Shown here in pieces: positions 17,010-24,455 of a stretch of 51,734 nucleotides of DNA. This DNA is from an uncultured Bacteroidales bacterium. GTDB taxonomy: Bacteria; Bacteroidota; Bacteroidia; Bacteroidales; F082. Numbering within the stretch: position 1 is the stretch's first letter; each line of letters starts with the position of its first letter. Below the pieces are notes generated by a model. The model had not been told where the DNA came from, did no database searches, and saw only the letters and a program-made list of their open reading frames with translations. The position numbers and the translations under genes are program-made. The stretch is from NCBI GenBank assembly GCA_947303055.1, contig CAMYXV010000004.1:1-51734 (forward strand). The letters are read 5' to 3'.

Positions 17010-18773
17010 TCAGATACTGTTTTTTACATCTTCATCCGATTGAATAGCCATGATTAAAGGGCGTATCTTTTTCAATTCGTAATAGAAGAAATCCCTGTCT
17101 AAAGAAACCAATTGGCGTGTCCCGCCAAGTTTGTTGAAATATTTGATGATATAGCGGAATCTTTGGCGGAAAAAGGTAGAACAGAGTTCTTCATCTTCCA
17201 TAAGGAATCTCAAAATGCCAATAGCGGCTGCTTTGTGTCTAATAAGTTGTGAATTTGCGAAATAAATTGCTCGCAAATTCATGTCTTTGCTGAAAATAAA
17301 CTTGGTATAATTATATTTTTTAATCCCCTCACTTTCGTTATCCAATGAAAGATAAACCGACCACCATAAACCCGCCAAAGCATGGCGCAAAGGACCTTGG
17401 TCAAAAAACCAGTGGTCAAGGATGTATTGTGGATTGTTAAAACCGTCTTGCTTGACTTGTGGGTAGCGGTTTTGAACATAGGGGAATAGTTCAGTATGAG
17501 CAAGATAAACCCAAAAAGTTTTGTCAGCAGCCTGCAAAGGTGATAAATTCGGATATGCTTCATATAGTGCTACGGCCGATTCAAAATCTTTCTCAATACT
17601 TGGATTCATTTTTTCCAGCAATCCGATAGGATGCTTGATTGATGGAATGTATAAGATGTTTTCTTGTTCAATTGGGAAAAACTCTGATGCATAATTTGCC
17701 AATGACTGACCTTGTTTTGCTTGTTCGATTAGAAAATCAACATACTTTGTTTTGAAAACCTTTTGTAATTCTGAACTGTTTGCGGTAACAATACTGTTTG
17801 AAATATGTTTTGTTTCATGTTTTTCTTCTTTTATAGTTTCTGTTGAAGTTGCTATTTTGGTTTCTTCATAGGGGGTAGTAACGAATGGTTTGGATTCAAC
17901 AATACCCTTTTTCTTACTGCCAAAGTGTTGAATAATATTCTTAAGTGCGGTTTTTGTCCAAAAAATGACTTCCTCTTTGATTGAAGGGTCTTTGAATACA
18001 ATATACCATTCTTTATATGATTCGGAGAGGATTGTTTTCTTTCCTCTCATATAGGTTACTATCCCTTTTTCGATAAAGTATTCTCTGAGTTCCCCATAAT
18101 CTGCATTTACTTCCTTCAAAATATCTTCGATGGAATAGAGTGTTTGATTGTCAAAGCCTGTATTTGTTTCGGGAATCCAATTGCTTTCGTTTGAGGATTT
18201 GTTTCCGTCTTGTTTGGCGTTAGATTCTGCTATAGATTGTGTTGGCTTTTCCTTTTTCTTTGTAGAGTTTGTAGAGGAAATGGCTTTAGCTTTGACGAAT
18301 AATTCCAATATTTTAGAACGCCCCAATTCTGTCCATTTTAAAGTAGGCAATGTTTCTTCTTTGTCTTTCTCAATTGTTCCCCAATCGCTATAGCCATCGC
18401 GAAGAGTAATGTTTCCATTGGAATAATCAATAATACCGTTGTCGATGAGCCGTCTTAAAAAACTATAATTTGAAACTCCAGTTTCCTGCAATATCGATTG
18501 TGTGGAATAATGACCGTTTCTATTTGCTAAATAACTCATGAGTCGAACAAGATTGTCATGCCCAAGTTGGGTCCAGACTAGTTTTGTTCGTCCAAAAATA
18601 TCATTTTCTTGTTCAATCATCCAATCCCTATATGACTCGAATAAAACCAACCTGTTACCTAAATTCCGTGCAATACGGTGGTTGATAAGGAATAACTGAA
18701 ATTCAAGAATTGAAATGTTAAGTTCTTTAAGAATGTCATCCGTTGTATATGTTTTTTCTTCCATAATTTGCAA
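17010..18773 (-). CDS. Three-repeat N-terminus with DUF6339-like C-terminal domain, putative defence protein
   Basis: The protein has 587 residues. Residues 8-80, 88-160 and 211-285 are three copies of a module with the pattern DILKE...FLI..I....GN...L.ESY.DW...W...G...I..L. It looks like a small winged-helix-like unit with a conserved WT.LG ending. A polar, Ser/Lys/Asn-rich linker joins copies two and three. Residues about 345-575 resemble DUF6339, with the characteristic YEAYPNLSPLQAADKTFWVYLAHTEL, the RYP segment, and LRHALAGLWWSVYLS. From memory, DUF6339 genes in actinomycetes sit near GHKL ATPases and other restriction or defence genes. It is the last gene of the three-gene minus-strand cassette, 11 nt after its neighbour. 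The biochemical role is unknown. Confidence 0.7.
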   Translation of the reverse strand: MQIMEEKTYTTDDILKELNISILEFQLFLINHRIARNLGNRLVLFESYRDWMIEQENDIFGRTKLVWTQLGHDNLVRLMSYLANRNGHYSTQSILQETGVSNYSFLRRLIDNGIIDYSNGNITLRDGYSDWGTIEKDKEETLPTLKWTELGRSKILELFVKAKAISSTNSTKKKEKPTQSIAESNAKQDGNKSSNESNWIPETNTGFDNQTLYSIEDILKEVNADYGELREYFIEKGIVTYMRGKKTILSESYKEWYIVFKDPSIKEEVIFWTKTALKNIIQHFGSKKKGIVESKPFVTTPYEETKIATSTETIKEEKHETKHISNSIVTANSSELQKVFKTKYVDFLIEQAKQGQSLANYASEFFPIEQENILYIPSIKHPIGLLEKMNPSIEKDFESAVALYEAYPNLSPLQAADKTFWVYLAHTELFPYVQNRYPQVKQDGFNNPQYILDHWFFDQGPLRHALAGLWWSVYLSLDNESEGIKKYNYTKFIFSKDMNLRAIYFANSQLIRHKAAAIGILRFLMEDEELCSTFFRQRFRYIIKYFNKLGGTRQLVSLDRDFFYYELKKIRPLIMAIQSDEDVKNSI

Positions 18774-18784
18774 GGATTATAGGA

Positions 18785-19645
18785 TTAATCTTCATCATCC
18801 AACAAAGTTGAAATTGTGTTAAATAACCTTCCATATGGATCGGAAAGCAACCTTTGCGCAAGTTCAATAATATCATCCGTTTCCAACTCTTCAAGTGCAT
18901 TTTGTTCTCGTATATCTTCAAAAGTTGCTTCCGTGTCAAATCGGTATTTTATGGTTCTCGCCCACAAAGTGTTTCCAAAATTCTGAATGTCAAGGAGGGC
19001 AGTTACAAGTGCGTTGAATACGATTGATGAATGTATGATATTGGCAAGCCTCATGTTTCCCATAATGGAATGCCTATATTGCTGGTAAAGTGTTGAGGGC
19101 AGTTGAATGTCAATCTTATCACCGCCAAGATTGAAACGAGCCAGTTTCAAAGTTGGGCCTTCAGTAATTTGCATAAAAGTCCCAACTGATTTCAGTTTGT
19201 CGTATTTAATGTCGACATCGTAGGAAAACTCGCCTAAAAAGCCAAGTAAGTCGCCTGGTTCCAAATCAAACGAAAAGCCTTTATAGTCTTCGTGAAATTG
19301 TGGATTGGTGTATGCTTTGATAGACTTTGTTACGGTGATAGTGAATTGAAAATCAACTCTTCCGCCCAAATGTGTTTTCGGAATGACAATTACAAAATGA
19401 GTGGTTTGTGACCGGAAACTTTTGCGATACAACGTGCTTGAACACGTTACTTCGCAAAGGTAAGTGGCGGAACCAGAATCTGCAACTTGTTTAATGGTAG
19501 GGTTCACCATAGCGAAATCCACTGTGAAAGTATAATTGGTGGTGTCGCTTTCAACTTGTGGCTCACCTTTGAATGTCGGTTTAGGCAGGATGTCATCGCC
19601 AATGCCTAAAACAGGATAAGGAAATGACAAATCATTGATTTTCAT
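18785..19645 (-). CDS. Unrecognised middle protein of the GHKL/DUF6339 cassette
   Basis: I do not recognise this 286-residue protein. There is no signal peptide or membrane helix. The first ~150 residues are rich in alternating hydrophobic strands (TTNYTFTVDFAMVNP, THFVIVIPKTHLGG, VDFQFTITVTKS), suggesting a beta-sandwich. The C-terminal half is helical, with SIVFNALVTALLDIQ and a very acidic end (LEELETDDIIELAQRLL ... LLDDED). Its start overlaps the end of the GHKL ATPase frame by 14 nt and it ends 11 nt before the DUF6339 gene. The three are thus one transcription unit and probably one complex. An adaptor or substrate-binding role is only a guess. Confidence 0.75.
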   Translation of the reverse strand: MKINDLSFPYPVLGIGDDILPKPTFKGEPQVESDTTNYTFTVDFAMVNPTIKQVADSGSATYLCEVTCSSTLYRKSFRSQTTHFVIVIPKTHLGGRVDFQFTITVTKSIKAYTNPQFHEDYKGFSFDLEPGDLLGFLGEFSYDVDIKYDKLKSVGTFMQITEGPTLKLARFNLGGDKIDIQLPSTLYQQYRHSIMGNMRLANIIHSSIVFNALVTALLDIQNFGNTLWARTIKYRFDTEATFEDIREQNALEELETDDIIELAQRLLSDPYGRLFNTISTLLDDED

Positions 19646-21401
19646 AGGCTTTTAGTTTTAGCGCATGGCGCATATTGTCTTTAAACCTGATTTTGATATT
19701 GTTTTTACCTTCTTCAAGGACGATGCCAGTAATAGTGTTTCCTTTGATTTTACCATTATCGGTGTAAATGACATCAACAAAATCATCGGACTGTTCGCCG
19801 CTTGTGACAAGTTCAATCTCTCCTTCAATAACATCTCTTGGGCTATAAATCACGATGTTATGTGTAATGACTTCTCCTTCAGATTGGGCGATGACTCTGA
19901 ATTGTATAGGTAAGTAGGTTTTGAATGTTCCGTCTTCGTTTTTTACGGGTTCCTCGTCAACTTTGTCTTTATGTCTCTTCTTCCTCTTTCTCTTTTTTGT
20001 GGGATTATCTTCTTGCTCATCAGGTGGTTCGTTGATTATGGTTTCCAACTCATCATCAGTATCGTCAAAATTGGTTGGCGTTCCATGTTCAATGATTCTA
20101 ACAGAACCGACATTTGGGATCTCATCTTCTTTAGGCTTTTTGTTGGGGTCGCCAATTTCGGAAGTAATTGAGACACCTTCCATTTTGGTGTTACCTGTTG
20201 GCGTGCCGAATGGGTGGTCAAAGTCGCTTTCGTCGTCGTCAATTAGGCTATCAGGAATATATAGAAATTCATTCAACCCTGTGATTTCGAGAGCAGTGTC
20301 TGTATTGTTTGCAAACACTTTCTCCACACAGTCGTTGATGAGGGTTTGGATGTCGTCTAAGGCTTGCTTCCCAATGGGATTGTAATGGTAGTTGTTTGTC
20401 CCAATCCTCCAATTACCAGATTTCCATTCATCGTGCGCAGGGTTCTCCATGTTTCGCAGAATATCATCGCCCTTGTCATTGGTGCAGACAAAAATGCCAT
20501 AAAATCCATAGTTTGTGCGATGTTTTTGTCCAAATACGGTCATCAGAGGCTTGCGCATATAAATCACTTTGTCGTTGGCTTCTTTGCATTTGTAAATAAA
20601 CACGGTCACGTCGCCTAAGATAGACATCTTGTTGTCGAAGCGGAAACACTTTTTGTCGGAGCTATTATCTTTTACAGCGATGTAATAAGGGTGGGGGTTG
20701 TAATTACTTCCTTTGCGTGTGCTGTCAATAGTTTCTGGGAAATACTCTTTCATCAATCTGTCCAAGGTGGCTTTTGTAATGTTGACACCGAGAACTATAA
20801 TCTCCAGTTTCCCGCTATAAATGGCATACCAAAAACTCCTAATAGCTTCTTTTACCATTTCTGATTTTGTCTCTTCAATTTGGTCTTGGTTTTTTACATC
20901 AAATCCGAGAATGTAAAAGTCTGTCCCATATTCGCTTCTATGGAAAGTGTCGGGAATGTTTTCCTCGTTTTCAATGGGTTTGCCACCGTTGTTATCGTAG
21001 TAACCCACCGAAGCGACTTTGTGACCTTCGTAATTGTGTGTACAAAGCCAGGAAACGCCTTCAAAAACATGTTGCCCCTTTTCTGTCATTGTTGAAATGA
21101 AAACACTAGAAATGTTTGACAGTTGAAAATAGGCTGACTTGCCGAAGCCGAAAGAACCTCCAGAACCTTGCCCCTCCTTTGAACTAACGCCTCCTGCTCT
21201 CGCAAAAGCATAGAAAGGGGAATTGGACTGCAAAGGGTCATACCACATACCCTTTGTGTTATAATCGGAAACCTTGATAAAGAAGAAATTATCGCCAAAA
21301 ATGCTGTTGCTATCTAATGCATTGGCCATGCTGCGATAATGAGTGACGGCTTCCTTGTTCCAATCGAAATAATTGGCGCATGAAAGAATGTGTTCTTTCA
21401 A
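19632..21401 (-). CDS. GHKL-type ATPase, C-terminal part after a frameshift
   Basis: This 589-codon frame lacks its own plausible start: it opens with TTG at 21399-21401, overlapping the stop of the upstream fragment. It carries the second half of a GHKL (Hsp90/MORC/histidine kinase-like) ATP-binding fold: FIKVSDYNTKGM at about 40-52 in place of the DxGxG box, and GGSFGFGKSAYF at about 82-93 as the glycine-rich lid. An S5-like region follows, then a basic low-complexity linker (TKKRKRKKRHKDK) near 480-495 and a C-terminal beta-sandwich. The N box lies in the frame at 21398-21640. A -1 shift or one inserted base joins the two into a protein of about 670 residues, probably the DNA- or cofactor-sensing ATPase of the cassette. 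Confidence 0.75.
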   Translation of the reverse strand: MKEHILSCANYFDWNKEAVTHYRSMANALDSNSIFGDNFFFIKVSDYNTKGMWYDPLQSNSPFYAFARAGGVSSKEGQGSGGSFGFGKSAYFQLSNISSVFISTMTEKGQHVFEGVSWLCTHNYEGHKVASVGYYDNNGGKPIENEENIPDTFHRSEYGTDFYILGFDVKNQDQIEETKSEMVKEAIRSFWYAIYSGKLEIIVLGVNITKATLDRLMKEYFPETIDSTRKGSNYNPHPYYIAVKDNSSDKKCFRFDNKMSILGDVTVFIYKCKEANDKVIYMRKPLMTVFGQKHRTNYGFYGIFVCTNDKGDDILRNMENPAHDEWKSGNWRIGTNNYHYNPIGKQALDDIQTLINDCVEKVFANNTDTALEITGLNEFLYIPDSLIDDDESDFDHPFGTPTGNTKMEGVSITSEIGDPNKKPKEDEIPNVGSVRIIEHGTPTNFDDTDDELETIINEPPDEQEDNPTKKRKRKKRHKDKVDEEPVKNEDGTFKTYLPIQFRVIAQSEGEVITHNIVIYSPRDVIEGEIELVTSGEQSDDFVDVIYTDNGKIKGNTITGIVLEEGKNNIKIRFKDNMRHALKLKAYENQ

Positions 21402-21640
21402 GTTAAAAAGCCAGGAAATGATGTACTATTAAGACAATCTACACTAATGTTCACTTTCACGGGCTTTTCTGGGTTAAGTACAGCATCAAGAGAGTTTTGA
21501 ACTGCCTCTCTAACAAGCGATTGGTACGGTTTGGACTTGAAATTTTGCATCATTGCATCATTTGGGCCATCTTCTCGGCCCCCTTCTTGTGGTGCAAAAT
21601 GCCATTGGCAACCTTTCTCTTTGGTTTTTATATCAGCCAT
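21398..21640 (-). CDS. GHKL-type ATPase, N-terminal fragment
   Basis: This is an 80-residue frame starting with ATG at 21638-21640 (MADIKTKEKGCQWHF). It contains the N-box helix LVREAVQNSLDA of GHKL ATPases, where the Glu activates water and the Asn coordinates Mg-ATP. It ends ten codons after VDCLNS with TGA. Re-reading one A in the run TTTTTAAC moves translation into the 19632-21401 frame, giving GFLNLKEHIL without a gap in family-like sequence. A lone 80-residue N box cannot form a complete nucleotide pocket. The locus is therefore either a frameshift mutant, a sequence error or a case of programmed frameshifting. Confidence 0.7.
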   Translation of the reverse strand: MADIKTKEKGCQWHFAPQEGGREDGPNDAMMQNFKSKPYQSLVREAVQNSLDAVLNPEKPVKVNISVDCLNSTSFPGFLT

Positions 21641-21666
21641 ATTTCTGAAAGTGATAATAATTTGTG

Positions 21667-21702
21667 CAAAGTTATTATAATTTGTTGATGATATAACAAA
21701 AA
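21667..21702 (-). promoter_or_regulatory. Probable promoter of the GHKL/DUF6339 cassette
   Basis: On the minus strand TTTTTG (21697-21702), a 22-nt spacer and TAACTTTG (21667-21674) resemble the Bacteroidota promoter, with a spacer one base longer than usual. It overlaps the plus-strand xylA promoter, so the two divergent units may compete for polymerase. Confidence 0.5.
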
Positions 21703-21714
21703 GAACTAAATTTG
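21685..21714 (+). promoter_or_regulatory. xylA promoter
   Basis: TTG (21685-21687), a 19-nt spacer and TAAATTTG (21707-21714) match the consensus. Transcription near 21721 would leave a leader of about 37 nt before the xylA ATG at 21758. This gives xylA a promoter independent of xylE-xylB. Confidence 0.7.
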
Positions 21715-21757
21715 CTCCAAAATATGGCTATATCATTAGAGGCAAAATCAGAATAAA

Positions 21758-23071
21758 ATGGAATACTTCCCCCAAATCAAGAAAATCCCTTTCGAGGGGA
21801 CTGAATCAAAGAACGTGATGGCCTTTCACTACTACGACCCCGAGCGTGTGGTGATGGGCAAGAAAATGAAAGACTGGCTGCGCTTCGCCATGGCTTGGTG
21901 GCATACCCTCGGTCAGGCCAGCGGTGACCAGTTTGGTGGTCAGACCCGAAGCTATGCCTGGGACCGTGCCACCGACCCCATCCAGCGCGGCAAGGACAAG
22001 ATGGACGCCGGCTTCGAGCTGATGGACAAGCTCGGCATTCACTATTTCTGCTTCCACGACGTCGACCTCGTCGAAGAAGGCGCGACGGTGGAGGAATATG
22101 AGGAACGGATGCGCGTCATCACCGACTACGCCTTGGAGAAGATGAAACAATACCCCGACATCCACCTGCTTTGGGGCACCGCCAACGTGTTCGGCCACAA
22201 GCGCTACATGAATGGTGCTGCCACCAATCCCGACTTCGACGTGGTGGCCCGCGCCATCGTGCAAATCAAGAACAGCATCGACGCCACTATCAAGCTCGGT
22301 GGCACCAATTACGTCTTTTGGGGCGGCCGCGAGGGCTATATGAGCCTACTCAACACCGACCAAAAACGCGAGAAGGAACACCTGGCCACCATGCTGCGTA
22401 TGGCCCGCGACTACGGACGCGCCCACGGCTTCAAAGGCACCTTCCTCATTGAGCCGAAGCCTATGGAGCCGACCAAGCACCAATACGATGTTGATACCGA
22501 GACCGTCATCGGCTTCCTCAAGACGCATGGCCTTGACAAGGACTTCAAGGTCAACATCGAGGTGAACCATGCCAACCTCGCTGGGCATACCTTCGAGCAT
22601 GAGCTGGCTGTGGCCGTCGACAACGGGATGTTGGGTAGCATCGATGCCAACCGTGGCGACTACCAAAACGGCTGGGATACCGACCAATTCCCCATCGACA
22701 ACTTCGACCTCACCCAGGCTTGGATGGAAATCATTCGTGGCGGTGGCTTCACCAACGGTGGCACCAACTTCGATGCCAAGCTGCGCCGTAACAGCACCGA
22801 CCCCGAGGACATCTTCATCGCTCACATCAGCGGCATGGATGCCATGGCGCGCGGACTGCTCAGTGCCGCCAACATTTTGGAAAACAGTGAATTGCCAAAG
22901 ATGAAGAAAGCCCGTTATGCTTCCTTCGACAGCGGCATCGGCAAGGACTTCGAGGACGGCAAGCTCACCTTCGAGCAAGTCTACGAATACGGCAAGAAAG
23001 TCGGCGAACCCAAGATGACCAGCGGCAAGCAGGAGCTGTACGAGACTTTGGTAGCCTTGTATGCCAAGTGA
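21758..23071 (+). CDS. xylA: xylose isomerase
   Basis: XylA interconverts D-xylose and D-xylulose with two divalent metals. The 437-residue protein matches the class II (longer) isomerases found in Bacteroides. The N-terminus reads MEYFPQIKKIPFEG, the catalytic histidine region is HYFCFHDVDL, and metal ligands are expected in FLIEPKPMEPTKHQYD and in the region FKVNIEVNHANLAGHTFEHEL. GSIDANRGDYQNGWDTDQFP is the second metal-site signature. It is separated from xylE-xylB by the 4.6-kb minus-strand cassette but keeps its own promoter. The Ntn hydrolase gene follows after 29 nt. Confidence 0.97.
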   Translation: MEYFPQIKKIPFEGTESKNVMAFHYYDPERVVMGKKMKDWLRFAMAWWHTLGQASGDQFGGQTRSYAWDRATDPIQRGKDKMDAGFELMDKLGIHYFCFHDVDLVEEGATVEEYEERMRVITDYALEKMKQYPDIHLLWGTANVFGHKRYMNGAATNPDFDVVARAIVQIKNSIDATIKLGGTNYVFWGGREGYMSLLNTDQKREKEHLATMLRMARDYGRAHGFKGTFLIEPKPMEPTKHQYDVDTETVIGFLKTHGLDKDFKVNIEVNHANLAGHTFEHELAVAVDNGMLGSIDANRGDYQNGWDTDQFPIDNFDLTQAWMEIIRGGGFTNGGTNFDAKLRRNSTDPEDIFIAHISGMDAMARGLLSAANILENSELPKMKKARYASFDSGIGKDFEDGKLTFEQVYEYGKKVGEPKMTSGKQELYETLVALYAK

Positions 23072-23100
23072 TTTTTTATCAATAAAGGACTCTCAAAACC

Positions 23101-24252
23101 ATGAAAAAAGCCTTAAAATGGATTTGCGGCATTGTGCTTGGCCTTTGCCTGCTGGCCGTGGTTGTCATTGCTTGTGTCTGGGGACATGAAATCAGTACGA
23201 TCCGCACTATCAAGCAGATGGGCGACAACCAGTACCTTTATTATATGGAATACAAGACGCCCTACGACTTGGACGAATTGGTCGAGAAAGACGCGGCAAG
23301 CAACGCCGCCCTCGTGGAATATGTGGTCTCGAAGATTGGGAAGGGCTTGCCCATCAAAATCAAGAGTTCGCAGGTCGCGGATGAAAACGGCGAGTTGAAC
23401 ACCTTCAATTGCACCAGTTTCCAAGCCCAGAAAGCCGATGGGAACGGCTATTACTACGGCCGCAACTATGATTACTTCAAAAACCCCACCTTGGTGACCC
23501 TGTCGCGCCCCAAAAACGGTTACGCTTCTCTTGCGGTCACTGACATGTCGCATGTGGGCTATGGCTTGGATAAACTACCTATTTCGTTCATGAGCAAGGT
23601 GATGTGCTTGGCCGCCATCTATGCGCCTGTCGACGGCATCAATGAAAAGGGACTTTGCACCTCTATCATGGCATTGCCCAAGATGGCCGCACAGCAAGAT
23701 ACGGAGAAACATGATGTGGGTACCACCGTCATTATGAGGCTTTTCCTTGACCGCTGTGCCACAGTGCAAGAGGCCCTCGACCTTGTTAATTCCGTCGACA
23801 TTCGCCATGATGCCGTGGTCGGCTCGGGCTATCATTACATGGTGGCCGATGCCTCGGGCGACTGCGCCGTCATCGAGTTCGACAAGGAAGACGGCTGGAA
23901 GACAATGGTGGTTCGCAAGTCTCAGGATTCTACCTATATGCATGTCACCAACCACCTGCTCAGCGAAAAATACTACACCACTGAACCTGACCCCTCAGTG
24001 GGCAATCCCAAGAGCAAGAGTTGGTGGCGTTATGAGGTGGTAAGAGACTATCTGTCAAGCAAGAAGGGCGTTGTCACCCTTGAAGAGGCCCAGGAATGTC
24101 TCTCGAAGGTGCATTGGGTTGACCTGCAATGGGAAGGCAGCACCACTGTGGAAGACACGCAATGGAGCAACGTCTACGACCAAGCCACAGGCACCTTGAG
24201 CCTACGCAATTGGAATGAGTATGAGAAAACTTATAGTTTTTCACTGGAATGA
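23101..24252 (+). CDS. Membrane-anchored Ntn-type linear amide hydrolase (CBAH/acyltransferase-like)
   Basis: The 383-residue protein has an N-terminal membrane helix or signal anchor (about 7-28). It is followed by a domain of the choloylglycine hydrolase / penicillin acyltransferase type. The likely nucleophile is the Cys in FNCTSFQAQ near residue 103, followed by the family strand GYYYGRNYDY. The later GINEKGLCTSIMALP and YHYMVADASGDCAVIEF segments also fit the Ntn fold. In the family, an N-terminal Cys is exposed by cleavage; here about 100 residues precede it. The substrate cannot be told from sequence: candidates include bile salts, N-acyl amides or beta-lactam-like amides. It sits directly behind xylA, although no functional link is obvious. 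Confidence 0.75.
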   Translation: MKKALKWICGIVLGLCLLAVVVIACVWGHEISTIRTIKQMGDNQYLYYMEYKTPYDLDELVEKDAASNAALVEYVVSKIGKGLPIKIKSSQVADENGELNTFNCTSFQAQKADGNGYYYGRNYDYFKNPTLVTLSRPKNGYASLAVTDMSHVGYGLDKLPISFMSKVMCLAAIYAPVDGINEKGLCTSIMALPKMAAQQDTEKHDVGTTVIMRLFLDRCATVQEALDLVNSVDIRHDAVVGSGYHYMVADASGDCAVIEFDKEDGWKTMVVRKSQDSTYMHVTNHLLSEKYYTTEPDPSVGNPKSKSWWRYEVVRDYLSSKKGVVTLEEAQECLSKVHWVDLQWEGSTTVEDTQWSNVYDQATGTLSLRNWNEYEKTYSFSLE

Positions 24253-24346
24253 GATGAAGTGATTGGCCAAGTTTGGAATTTGAAAGTGTGGACCGAACAA
24301 CTATCGAAGTTGTAAGAATTCTATAAAAATCTGTATAATTTTGCAT

Positions 24347-24391
24347 TTATTCCGCTACGAAATCTAAAAATCGCATTTTGTAGCGGAATAA
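24347..24391. repeat. 12-bp inverted repeat upstream of the AAA+ ATPase promoter
   Basis: The arms TTATTCCGCTAC (24347-24358) and GTAGCGGAATAA (24380-24391) are perfect and separated by 21 nt, and further pairing in the AAA/TTT flanks is possible. The right arm ends three bases before the TTG of the promoter at 24394, so this may be an operator or a hairpin isolating the gene from xylA read-through. Confidence 0.75.
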
Positions 24392-24393
24392 AG

Positions 24394-24425
24394 TTGATTT
24401 TATTCAGAAATTTGTTTTATCTTTG
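24394..24425 (+). promoter_or_regulatory. Promoter of the AAA+/DUF234 ATPase gene
   Basis: TTG (24394-24396), a 21-nt spacer and TATCTTTG (24418-24425) fit the consensus. The predicted start near 24432 rules out the TTG codon at 24423 as translation start and favours the ATG at 24456. Confidence 0.7.
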
Positions 24426-24455
24426 CAGCGAAAAACAAATAATACACTATCGACC

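Noticed and set aside
19632-21401. The TTG-initiated ATPase part as an independent gene
   Set aside because: It begins inside the conserved fold and lacks the N box. Joining it to the upstream fragment gives a complete GHKL module, so a frameshift is the better explanation.
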